Source: Plantibacter sp. ME-Dv--P-122b
Lineage (GTDB): Bacteria > Actinomycetota > Actinomycetes > Actinomycetales > Microbacteriaceae
NCBI RefSeq assembly: GCF_030209375.1
Contig: NZ_JARVSC010000001.1
Location: 248,001 to 312,000 of the forward strand
Reading direction: 5' to 3'
DNA length: 64,000 nt
This document shows, one piece after another, positions 43,475 to 51,123 of the stretch. The notes beneath the pieces are model-generated. The model did not search any database. It saw nothing but the letters and a program-made list of their open reading frames with translations, and was not told where the DNA came from. The translations under genes were made by a program, and so were the position numbers. Position 1 is the stretch's first letter. Each line of letters starts with the position of its first letter.

Positions 43475-43502
43475 CGGGGAGCGGAGCGGGCCCCGCTCCC
43501 CG
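43475..43502 (-). terminator. Hairpin terminator of putrescine oxidase gene
   Basis: Stem CGGGGAGCGG/CCGCTCCCCG with an 8-base loop, immediately downstream of the stop at 43509. Confidence 0.7.
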
Positions 43503-43508
43503 GATCGC

Positions 43509-44867
43509 TTACGCCTGGTGGCGTGCGATGATCGCCTCGGCGGTGTCGGCGCCCTTGCGGATCGCGCCGTCCACGTGCTGGTAGCCCTCGGCGGCGAGAT
43601 CGCTCGTCGACCAGAAGATCGGACCGACCGGCGTCGACTGCATGGCGCCGTAGCGCGAGAGGCCACCGAGGTCGAAGCTGGCGGCGTACGCGCCTCGTGT
43701 CCACTCCTCGCTGCCCCAGTCGCTCTCGTAGTAGACGGCGGGGGAGAGGGCATGCTCGCCGTAGTAGTGGGACAGCGAGGTGAGGATCCGCTCGCGGCGC
43801 TCCTCGGCGCTCAGCTTGAAGACCTCGTCGGCGCGCTCGTCCGAGACGAACCCGACGAGCGTGCCGCGCGGGTCCTCGTGGTTGGTGTTGTCATACGCCT
43901 CGTGGACGAGCTCGTAGGGGCTGAACGCGGTGGCCGAGAGGCCGTCCTCGCGCCAGAACGGCGTCTCGTACACGGCGTGGACCTTGATGACGAGCCCGAG
44001 CGACATGTGCTGGTGCATCTGGTGGCTGAGGCGCGGCAGCGGCGGCTGGAAGTCGATGCGGGAGTAGAGGTTCGGCGGGACGGCGACGATCGCGTACCGC
44101 GCGTTGACCGTCACGCTGTCCGCCTCGGCCGAGACGCCGGCGTCGGACCACTCGAGGCGACGCACGGGCGAGGACAGGTGGACGTCGTCGCCGAGGGCCT
44201 CGGCGAGCTTGATCGGGACCTGCTGCAGGCCGCCGACGACGCGCTTGTCGAGGATGAAGTCGGCCTCGACGAGGTGGGTGAAGCTGCCGGCGGACGCCGC
44301 CATGAGGAGCGCCTGCAGGAGCGAGAAGGAGTGGGAGGGCTTCGTGAGCATCGCGGCGGCGATGAAGAGGGCGATGTTGTCGCGCGCCTCGACGTCGTCC
44401 GTCTGCTCGGCGAGCCAGGCGCTCCAGGAGATGCGGTCGTACTCCTTCGCCCGGGCGTGCGCCCACGGCTCGGTGACACCGACCTCCTCGACGAGCTCGT
44501 CGAGGAGGGTGATGAGTCGCTCCATCTCGGCCGCGGTCGACTCCGCGACGGGGAAGATGTCGCCCGTGAAGCGGGTGCGCACGCCCTCGGCGTTGACGTA
44601 GACGCTGTCGCCCTCGCGGTACCGGGAGTAGGTGTCGAGTCCGAGCTCCTCGAGCGTGGCGAGCAGGGCGGTCTGGTCGGGGGAGACCCACTGGCCGCCC
44701 AGCTCGAGCATGGCTCCGTCGATGTGGTTCGTCCAGAGACGACCACCGACGCGGTCGCGCGCCTCGAGGACGGCGACCGACAGGCCCGCCGCGCGGAGCT
44801 TGGTGGCGGCCGTGAGCCCGGAGGCCCCGGCGCCGATGATGACGACGTCGCGTTCGATAGCGCTCAT
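43509..44867 (-). CDS. puo: Flavin monoamine oxidase, probable putrescine oxidase
   Basis: 452 residues. N-terminal FAD dinucleotide motif VVIIGAGASGLTAATKL, then LEARDRVGGRLWTNHIDG and GGQWVSPDQ; the C-terminal FAD motif HVDGAIRKGADTAEAI is also present. The Cys used for covalent FAD in eukaryotic MAO is absent, as expected for bacterial putrescine oxidases. It would oxidise putrescine to 4-aminobutanal with H2O2 release in the cytoplasm. Next to gabD and gabT, which complete conversion to succinate. AGGAAG precedes the ATG. Confidence 0.8.
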   Translation of the reverse strand: MSAIERDVVIIGAGASGLTAATKLRAAGLSVAVLEARDRVGGRLWTNHIDGAMLELGGQWVSPDQTALLATLEELGLDTYSRYREGDSVYVNAEGVRTRFTGDIFPVAESTAAEMERLITLLDELVEEVGVTEPWAHARAKEYDRISWSAWLAEQTDDVEARDNIALFIAAAMLTKPSHSFSLLQALLMAASAGSFTHLVEADFILDKRVVGGLQQVPIKLAEALGDDVHLSSPVRRLEWSDAGVSAEADSVTVNARYAIVAVPPNLYSRIDFQPPLPRLSHQMHQHMSLGLVIKVHAVYETPFWREDGLSATAFSPYELVHEAYDNTNHEDPRGTLVGFVSDERADEVFKLSAEERRERILTSLSHYYGEHALSPAVYYESDWGSEEWTRGAYAASFDLGGLSRYGAMQSTPVGPIFWSTSDLAAEGYQHVDGAIRKGADTAEAIIARHQA

Positions 44868-44890
44868 GAGGTGTCTTCCTGTTCGTGGCC

Positions 44891-45088
44891 CTTCGACAAG
44901 CTCGGGGACCGGGGTGGTGCTCGGGGACCCGGTGTCGCTGGGTGACCGGGGTGATGCTCGGGGACCGGGGTGTTGCCGGGTGACCGGGGTGGTGCTCGTG
45001 GACCGGGGTGTTGCCGGGTGACCGGGGTGGTGCTCGTGGACCGGAGTGGTGCTCGGGTAACCGGAGCATGCTCGGACGTTGGCCGGTG
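44891..45088. repeat. 19-bp tandem repeat array growing from a dispersed-repeat tail
   Basis: A dispersed-repeat copy (CTTCGACAAGCTCGGGGACC from 44891) runs directly into about ten tandem units of 19 bp (two of 18 bp) between 44901 and 45088, consensus CTCGKGGACCGGGGTGGTG, alternating with CCGGGTGACCGGGGTGGTG. The whole gap 44868-45209 (342 bp) between the oxidase and gabD holds this array and no gene; short open frames within it are a by-product of the period. Confidence 0.85.
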
Positions 45089-45209
45089 CTCGGGAGTGGC
45101 GCCGATAGTCGAGTATGGCGGATCCGGCGGTCGGATGGAATCGAGGATGGCGAAATCGCTGGTCGAATCGGCGATCAGCGACGGTTTCCGTTGCGTCGAC
45201 CGCTGAAGA

Positions 45210-46676
45210 TCAGCCGATGGGGGTCATGGTGTACTTCGTGTACAGATACTCGTGGATGCCCTCGAGCCCGCCTTCGCGACCGATGCCGGACTGCTTGATG
45301 CCGCCGAACGGGGCCGCCGCGTTCGAGATGACGCCGACGTTGAGGCCCATCATGCCGGTCTGCAGACGGCCGATCATGCGCTGGCCCCGAGCGAGGTCGG
45401 TGGTGAACACGTAGGAGACGAGTCCGTACTCGGTGTCGTTCGCGAGCCGCACCGCCTCGTCCTCGTCGTCGAACGGCACGATCGCGAGGACCGGGCCGAA
45501 GATCTCCTCGCGGAGGATGTCGGACCCCGGTACGACGCCGGTGACGACCGTCGGCTGGAAGAAGGTGCCCGGACCGTCGACGGCCTCGCCGCCGGTGAGG
45601 ACCTCGGCGCCGCGCTCGACGGCGTCGCCCACGAGGGTCTTCGCCTTCGCGACCGCGCGGTCGTCGATGAGTGGACCGATCGTCACGCCGTCCTCGGTGC
45701 CGCGACCGATGCGGAACGCGTTCACCTTGTCGGTGACGCGCTTCGCGAACTCCTCCGCGACGTCGCGGTGGACGATGAAGCGGTTCGCCGCAGTGCAGGC
45801 CTGTCCGATGTTGCGGAACTTGGCGGCCATCGCGCCCTCGACGGCCTTGTCGAGGTCGGCGTCCTCGAACACGACGAACGGGGCGTTGCCGCCGAGCTCC
45901 ATCGAGGTGCGGAGGACGTTCTTCGCGGACTGTTCGATGAGCTTCTGGCCGACGGCCGTCGATCCCGTGAAGCTCAGCTTGCGGAGCCGCGGGTCGGCGA
46001 TGATCGGGCCGGAGACCGCGGAGGAGCTGGAGGTGGTGATGACGTTCACGACGCCTGCGGGGAGCCCGGCGTCCTCGAGCAGCTTCACGAAGTACAGGGT
46101 CGTGAGCGGAGTGAGTTCGGCGGGCTTGACGACGACCGTGCAGCCGGCGGCGAGGGCTGGTGCGATCTTGCGGGTCGCCATCGCGAGCGGGAAGTTCCAC
46201 GGGGTGATGAGGAAGCACGGGCCGACGGGGTGCTGCGAGACGGTCATCATGCCGGTTCCCTCGGGGTTCGACCCGTAGCGTCCGGAGATGCGGACGGCCT
46301 CCTCGGAGAACCAGCGGAGGAACTCACCGCCGTAGGTGACCTCGCCGTTCGCCTCGGCGAGCGGCTTGCCCATCTCGAGCGTCATGAGGAGGGCGAACTC
46401 CTCGCGACGCTCCTGGAGGAGGTCGAAGGCCTTGCGGAGGATGTTCGAGCGGGTGCGTGGGGCGGTCGACGCCCACTCGTCCTGGGCTGCGACGGCTGCG
46501 TCGAGGGCCGCGGTGCCGTCGGCGACCGAAGCGTCCGCGATCGTCTTGATGACGTCGCCGGTGGACGGGTCGCTCACGTCGAGCGTCGCGCCCGCCGTCG
46601 CGTCGCGCCAGACGCCTCCGATGAAGAGGCCGTTCGGGACCTTGGCGAGCAGATCGGTTTCACGTGCGTCGGTCAT
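45210..46676 (-). CDS. gabD: Succinate-semialdehyde dehydrogenase (NAD(P)+)
   Basis: 488 residues, aldehyde dehydrogenase superfamily. Cofactor-site residues in PWNFPLAM, catalytic Glu in MELGGNAPFVV, nucleophilic Cys in NIGQACTAANRF, and the SSADH-type pattern GLNVGVISNAAAPFGG near the end. Oxidises succinate semialdehyde to succinate. GGAG precedes the ATG. Related aminoaldehyde dehydrogenase activity on 4-aminobutanal is possible, since no separate gene for that step is seen here. Confidence 0.88.
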   Translation of the reverse strand: MTDARETDLLAKVPNGLFIGGVWRDATAGATLDVSDPSTGDVIKTIADASVADGTAALDAAVAAQDEWASTAPRTRSNILRKAFDLLQERREEFALLMTLEMGKPLAEANGEVTYGGEFLRWFSEEAVRISGRYGSNPEGTGMMTVSQHPVGPCFLITPWNFPLAMATRKIAPALAAGCTVVVKPAELTPLTTLYFVKLLEDAGLPAGVVNVITTSSSSAVSGPIIADPRLRKLSFTGSTAVGQKLIEQSAKNVLRTSMELGGNAPFVVFEDADLDKAVEGAMAAKFRNIGQACTAANRFIVHRDVAEEFAKRVTDKVNAFRIGRGTEDGVTIGPLIDDRAVAKAKTLVGDAVERGAEVLTGGEAVDGPGTFFQPTVVTGVVPGSDILREEIFGPVLAIVPFDDEDEAVRLANDTEYGLVSYVFTTDLARGQRMIGRLQTGMMGLNVGVISNAAAPFGGIKQSGIGREGGLEGIHEYLYTKYTMTPIG

Positions 46677-46735
46677 GGGTGGAGCTCCTTGGTGGTGTCG
46701 GTGCCGTCGGTCACAGTGTTTCAGCGTGCATGCCG

Positions 46736-46819
46736 CTCGACAAGCTCGGGACGATCACATCGGTCCCTGAGCTTGTCGAAGGGCGGGGGCCCGTCGGTCC
46801 CTGAGCTTGTCGAAGGGCG
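46736..46819. repeat. Three copies of the dispersed repeat between gabD and gabT
   Basis: One partial copy at 46736-46752 in the forward sense and two full inverted copies (CCCTGAGCTTGTCGAAGGGCG type) at 46761-46785 and 46795-46819, 34 bp apart. Opposing copies can form a hairpin between the two genes. Confidence 0.8.
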
Positions 46820-46837
46820 GAACCGGCGGGCGTGGCG

Positions 46838-48202
46838 TCAGTTCGCGGCGAGCGCCTCGAGGACGACGTCGAGTCCTTCGTCGAGCAGTTCGAGGGGGAT
46901 GGTCAGCGGCGGGAGGAAGCGGACCACGTTGCCATAGGTGCCGCAGGTGAGGACGATGACGCCGGCCTGGTGGGCGGCCTTCGCGACGCGTGCCGTGAGG
47001 GCGGCGTCGGGCTCGCCGGTGGCTGGGTCGACGAACTCGACCGCCATCATGGCGCCGCGCCCGCGGATGTCGCCGATGCGGGGGTCGGAGGCCTGTGCCG
47101 CGGTGAAGCGGTCGACGATGCGGCTTTCGATCGCCCGGGCCGAGGCTGCGAGGTCCTCCTCCTCGTACGCTTCGATCGCCGCCAGGGCGGCGACACAGGC
47201 GAGTGGGTTGCCGCCGTAGGTGCCACCGAGGCCGCCGGCGTGCGGGGCGTCCATGATGTCCGCGCGTCCGGTGACGGCGGAGAGCGGCAGGCCGCCCGCG
47301 ATGCCCTTGGCGGTGATGATGAGGTCGGGCACGATGTCGAAGTGCTCGGAGGCGAACAGCGCACCCGTGCGGGCGAAGCCGGTCTGCACCTCGTCGGCGA
47401 TGAAGACGACGTCGTTCGCGCGGGCCCAGTCGAGGAGGGTCGGCAGGAAGCCGTCCGCCGGGACGATGAAGCCGCCCTCGCCCTGGATGGGTTCGATGAT
47501 GATCGCAGCGAGGTTGTCGGCGCCGATCTGCTTCTCGATCTGGGTGATCGCGCGCTGTGCCGCCTCGGGGCCGGTCAGTCCGCCGTCGCGGAAGGGGTAG
47601 GACAGCGGTGCGCGGTACACCTCGGAGGCGAAGGGGCCGAAGCCGCTCTTGTAGGGCATGGACTTCGCGGTCAGCGCCATCGTCAGGTTCGTGCGGCCGT
47701 GGTACGCGTGGTCGAAGGCGACGACCGCCTGCTTCTTCGTGTGGCTGCGGGCGATCTTCACCGCGTTCTCGACCGCTTCGGCGCCCGAGTTGAACAGTGC
47801 CGTGCGCTTGGCGTGGTCGCCGGGGGTGAGGCGGTTGAGCGCCTCGGCGACCTCGACGTAGGAGTCGTAGGGGGTGATCGTGAAGCAGGTGTGGGTGAAC
47901 TCCTGCAGCTGTCGGGTGACGGCCTCGACGACGCGCGGGTTGCTGTTGCCCACGCCGGTCACGGCGATGCCGGACCCCAGGTCGATCAGGGAGTTGCCGT
48001 CGACGTCGACGAGGACCCCACCGCCCGCGCCGGCGGCGAACACCGGCATCGTGGTGCCGACGCCGGACGCGACCGCGGCGTGCTTCCGGGCCATGAGTTC
48101 CTCGGAGATCGGTCCGGGGATGGCGGTGACGAGGCGACGTTCCTGGGGGAGCGAGGGCCCGCCGAGGATGGAGGGCGCGGGGGCTGCGGTGCTGCTCGTC
48201 AT
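46838..48202 (-). CDS. gabT: 4-aminobutyrate--2-oxoglutarate transaminase
   Basis: 454 residues, class-III PLP aminotransferase. FNSGAEAVENAVKIAR for phosphate binding, FDHAYHGRTNLTMALTAK, EPIQGEGGFIVP, DEVQTGFARTG with the PLP-contacting Asp, and IITAKGIAGGLPLSAV with the Schiff-base Lys. It converts GABA and 2-oxoglutarate to succinate semialdehyde and glutamate. Divergent from the PucR regulator. Confidence 0.92.
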   Translation of the reverse strand: MTSSTAAPAPSILGGPSLPQERRLVTAIPGPISEELMARKHAAVASGVGTTMPVFAAGAGGGVLVDVDGNSLIDLGSGIAVTGVGNSNPRVVEAVTRQLQEFTHTCFTITPYDSYVEVAEALNRLTPGDHAKRTALFNSGAEAVENAVKIARSHTKKQAVVAFDHAYHGRTNLTMALTAKSMPYKSGFGPFASEVYRAPLSYPFRDGGLTGPEAAQRAITQIEKQIGADNLAAIIIEPIQGEGGFIVPADGFLPTLLDWARANDVVFIADEVQTGFARTGALFASEHFDIVPDLIITAKGIAGGLPLSAVTGRADIMDAPHAGGLGGTYGGNPLACVAALAAIEAYEEEDLAASARAIESRIVDRFTAAQASDPRIGDIRGRGAMMAVEFVDPATGEPDAALTARVAKAAHQAGVIVLTCGTYGNVVRFLPPLTIPLELLDEGLDVVLEALAAN

Positions 48203-48323
48203 CGGTACTCCTTCGGCTGCCGCGTCCGGCGAGGGCGCCGAGGTCGTCCGCGAGCAGTGCCACCAGGCTAGGCAGCGGCTCGCGTCGAGGCAGTCGACAG
48301 TCTGTCCATGGAGCTGGCATCGG

Positions 48324-48352
48324 TTGGACGATCCGACATCCGTGCGTAGACT
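48324..48352 (+). promoter_or_regulatory. Predicted leaderless promoter of pucR-type gene
   Basis: TTGGAC (48324-48329), a 17-bp spacer and TAGACT (48347-48352). Six bases then separate the -10 from the ATG at 48359, so transcription should start at or next to the start codon; no ribosome binding site fits upstream. Confidence 0.6.
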
Positions 48353-48358
48353 CACGCC

Positions 48359-49942
48359 ATGGCACCGACGCTGCAGGACCTCCTCGACCACCGTGCGCTC
48401 GGCCTGAAGCTCGTGGTGGCGGGGTCCGAGGGCGCGCTCGACCGGCAGGTCGCCTGGGTCTCGGGGTCAGACCTGCCGGACCCCACGCCCTTCCTCCTCG
48501 CCGACCAGGTGCTGCTCACGACGGGCACGCAGTTCGGGACCGCGGTGTCGACGACGCAGGTCGAGGCATACGTCGCCCGTCTCGCCGACGCCGGTGTCGC
48601 CGGACTGGGGTTCGGCACCGAGGTGATCACGGCCGGGACGCCGCCGGAGCTCGCCGAGGCCTGCGCGGCGCACGGGATGCCGCTCATCGAGGTCCCCTAC
48701 CGCACCCCCTTCATCGCCGTGATCCGGTACGCGGCCGACCTCCTCACCGAGGCGGCGCGGGCGAGGGACGCGTGGGCCCTGGGCGCCCAGCGCGCCATCG
48801 CGTTCGCCGCGCTCCGACCCGACGCTACGGTCGCCGTCGTCACCGAACTCGCGCGGTCCCTCGGCGCCTGGGTCGTGCTCTTCGACGCGCATGCGACCCC
48901 GGTGGCGATCGCGGGCGACGGGCCCAGCGACGGCCCCGAGACCGAACGCCTGCTGGAACGGGTGGCCGGCGAAGCCACCATGCTCCTGAGTCGCGGACAG
49001 CGGTCGGGTGCGACGCTCGCGAGCCGCACCCGCACGGTGTCGCTGCAGACCCTCGGCCGGCGCGGGGACCTCCGCGGCGTGCTCGCCATCGCCGGGACCG
49101 ACGGCCCGTTGGACGCCGCGGCCCAGAGCGTCGTGACCTCCGTCGTCGCCATCGCCGGGCTCACCCTCGAGCAGGGCGGCGCGCTCGGACGGGCGGGGCG
49201 CTCGCTGCGCACCGGTGTCTGGCAGCTGCTGCGCGCCGGACAGACCCCCGCGGCCCGCGAGGTCGCTGAACAGCTCGGTACGCCGTTGCCGACCGGAGCG
49301 GTTCGTGTCGGCGTCTGCTCCGGGCCGACCGAAGGGCGCGAGGCGCTCCTCACCGAGCTGGAACGGGCCGAGACGCTCAGTCCGGGTTCGCTCTTCGTCG
49401 CCGAGCAGGACGGACGGCCCGTCCTCCTCCTCGCAGCGGCCGACGGGGACACCGAGACGGACGTCGATCGGGCGGTCGAGGCGGTGATCGCGGCGGCCCC
49501 CGCACGGCGGCTCGGCCTCTCCCGATCCCTCGCGCTCGCTGATCTGACGACGGGGATCGAGCAGGCGGTCTCGGCGCACGAGCACGCCGTCGCCGCTGGG
49601 GAGTCCGTCGTGCGGTTCGGGGCGCTCGCCGCAGCGGGGATGGCGGGGCTGCTCGACCCAGTCCGCGCCGCCGCCGTGGCCGAGGAACTGCTCGAGCCCG
49701 TGCTCCGCGTCGACCGCGAGGAGGGCTCCGACCTCGTGCCGAGCCTCCGGGGCTGGCTCGAGGCGAACGGTCAGTGGGAGCCCGCCGCGCGGCGACTCGG
49801 GATCCATCGACACACGCTCCGCAACCGCATCACCCGGGTGGAACAGGTGCTCGGGCGACCGCTCGACACCTTCGCCGCTCGGGCCGAACTCTGGCTCGCG
49901 CTGGTCAGCCTGGGAGCCTCCGGTTCGGTCATTCCACGCTGA
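48359..49942 (+). CDS. PucR family transcriptional regulator
   Basis: 527 residues. The N-terminal PucR (purine catabolism regulator-like) domain spans about 5-125 (LQDLLDHRALGLKLVVAG, DLPDPTPFLLADQVLLTTG), with a GGDEF-like middle region and the C-terminal PucR helix-turn-helix (WEPAARRLGIHRHTLRNRITRVEQVLG). Divergent from gabT and likely the activator of the putrescine/GABA genes. The last residues (GASGSVIPR) seem to have been replaced: an alternative C-terminal coding end persists at 53553-53618, on the other side of the A+T-richer island. Confidence 0.9.
   Translation: MAPTLQDLLDHRALGLKLVVAGSEGALDRQVAWVSGSDLPDPTPFLLADQVLLTTGTQFGTAVSTTQVEAYVARLADAGVAGLGFGTEVITAGTPPELAEACAAHGMPLIEVPYRTPFIAVIRYAADLLTEAARARDAWALGAQRAIAFAALRPDATVAVVTELARSLGAWVVLFDAHATPVAIAGDGPSDGPETERLLERVAGEATMLLSRGQRSGATLASRTRTVSLQTLGRRGDLRGVLAIAGTDGPLDAAAQSVVTSVVAIAGLTLEQGGALGRAGRSLRTGVWQLLRAGQTPAAREVAEQLGTPLPTGAVRVGVCSGPTEGREALLTELERAETLSPGSLFVAEQDGRPVLLLAAADGDTETDVDRAVEAVIAAAPARRLGLSRSLALADLTTGIEQAVSAHEHAVAAGESVVRFGALAAAGMAGLLDPVRAAAVAEELLEPVLRVDREEGSDLVPSLRGWLEANGQWEPAARRLGIHRHTLRNRITRVEQVLGRPLDTFAARAELWLALVSLGASGSVIPR
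49889..49912 (+). repeat. Left direct repeat of the island (inside pucR 3' end)
   Basis: 24-bp sequence CTCTGGCTCGCG...AGCCTG encoding LWLALVSL near the PucR C-terminus. It matches 53553-53576 with a single mismatch (C/G at position 18). The two copies bracket 3.6 kb holding the E1-like, AAA+, peptide and MFS genes. Confidence 0.85.
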
Positions 49943-50017
49943 CGTGCACCGATCCTCGTTCGCCCGCCGTGGCCAGGCGTGGCCTGCGAGCGGCTCCGAT
50001 TCGTTTCGAAATTTGAG

Positions 50018-50046
50018 TTGACGACCAACTAAGATCCCCATATATT
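50018..50046 (+). promoter_or_regulatory. Predicted leaderless promoter of the island operon
   Basis: TTGACG (50018-50023), 17-bp spacer, TATATT (50041-50046), then six bases to the ATG at 50053. Initiation would fall on the start codon. No purine-rich site precedes the ATG, in keeping with a leaderless message. Confidence 0.7.
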
Positions 50047-50052
50047 CAACAT

Positions 50053-51123
50053 ATGACTGGACAAGAGCTCCCTTTGCGGCTGAACTACTCGCTCATGGTC
50101 GCTGAAACCGATGATGGACTTGCGCTCCATGTCGCGGACGCTGAGCCCTTCACTGTCCGCGGCGACTACGCTCTTCTCCTCGCTGTCCTCGGTGCGGTCA
50201 ATGCCGCTCGCAACGAATCAGAGATCGCCGCAGTGCTGGCAGATGCCTATACCGAGGAACGGGTGCGAGAGGTTCTCTCCTTCGCTCGTGCTCACAACCT
50301 GTTGAAGTCCGTGGCTCTGACGGATCGCATAGTCGCCGAGAGTCTCGGCAAGTGGGACAGGCAGATCAGAAACTTCACCAACCTCAGCGGCATCGATGAT
50401 GATGCGGCAGTGGACCTGCACCGCCGGCTTGTGAATGCACACGTACTCATCGTCGGTGTTGGTGGTGTCGGAGGCTATGTGGCATCTGCTTCCGCCATGA
50501 TCGGTGTCGGCCGGATATCTATCGTCGACTTCGACTCGGTGGAGCTCAGCAACACATCGCGTCAAGTGTTGTATACGGAGGCAGACATTGGGCGGCGCAA
50601 GCTTGATGTGGCTGTTTCGGAACTCACTCGTAGAGCCCCTAGTGCATCGATTCATGCTGTCGACTGCGAGATCACGGATGATCAATCCATGGTCGAGGTG
50701 GTCGAGACAGCCAAATCCCTCAACGGGGCAATCGATTTGTTGGTCCTCTGCGCCGATCAACCGCGAGGAGAGATCGCAAATATTGTGGACCGTGCCAGCC
50801 AGTCGGCAGGTGTTCCTTTTCTCGTCTGCAGTCCTCATGATTTCTCGCACGCCTCAGTCGGACCACTCGTCATCCCGGGCATCACCAAGAGCTACTCTGA
50901 TGCGTTCCCCAGTACCAGAATTAGAACAGACAATGTGCTCGTACAGGCGGTGAATGCACAATTCATCGCGAACATCATGGAGCCCTACAACGGAATCGCC
51001 GCAAAAATGGCGATGATTGAAATCGTCAAGTTTATCACCGGCTACGCTCGTCCATTTGTTCAGGACCGCGTGGTCAACCTTGATACCGCCGATTGGTCCG
51101 TGACCGTCCATGAGATCGACTAA
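50053..51123 (+). CDS. MccB-like E1/ThiF-family adenylating enzyme (RiPP maturation candidate)
   Basis: 356 residues. The first 90 or so form a small alpha/beta region that could be a peptide-binding (RRE-like) domain, as in MccB. An RNF segment and the E1 adenylation domain follow: nucleotide loop GVGGVGG at 135-141, acidic VDFDSVELSNTSRQ at 158-171 with Asp159 and Arg170, and LYTEADIGRRK. This order closely matches MccB, which converts the C-terminal Asn of a peptide to a nucleotide conjugate. The zinc site of MccB is lost: the first CxxC position reads SYSD (280-283) and the second pair near the C-terminus is missing. Codon use is visibly more A/T-rich than flanking genes. First gene of the island. 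Confidence 0.82.
   Translation: MTGQELPLRLNYSLMVAETDDGLALHVADAEPFTVRGDYALLLAVLGAVNAARNESEIAAVLADAYTEERVREVLSFARAHNLLKSVALTDRIVAESLGKWDRQIRNFTNLSGIDDDAAVDLHRRLVNAHVLIVGVGGVGGYVASASAMIGVGRISIVDFDSVELSNTSRQVLYTEADIGRRKLDVAVSELTRRAPSASIHAVDCEITDDQSMVEVVETAKSLNGAIDLLVLCADQPRGEIANIVDRASQSAGVPFLVCSPHDFSHASVGPLVIPGITKSYSDAFPSTRIRTDNVLVQAVNAQFIANIMEPYNGIAAKMAMIEIVKFITGYARPFVQDRVVNLDTADWSVTVHEID

Noticed and set aside
44868-45209. Short open frames between putrescine oxidase and gabD
   Set aside because: They arise from the 19-bp tandem array, have repetitive content and no RBS.
50053-51123. Housekeeping ThiF/MoeB assignment for the E1 protein
   Set aside because: The N-terminal extra domain, the RNF segment and the peptide/MFS neighbours match MccB better; no thiS/moaD partner is nearby.
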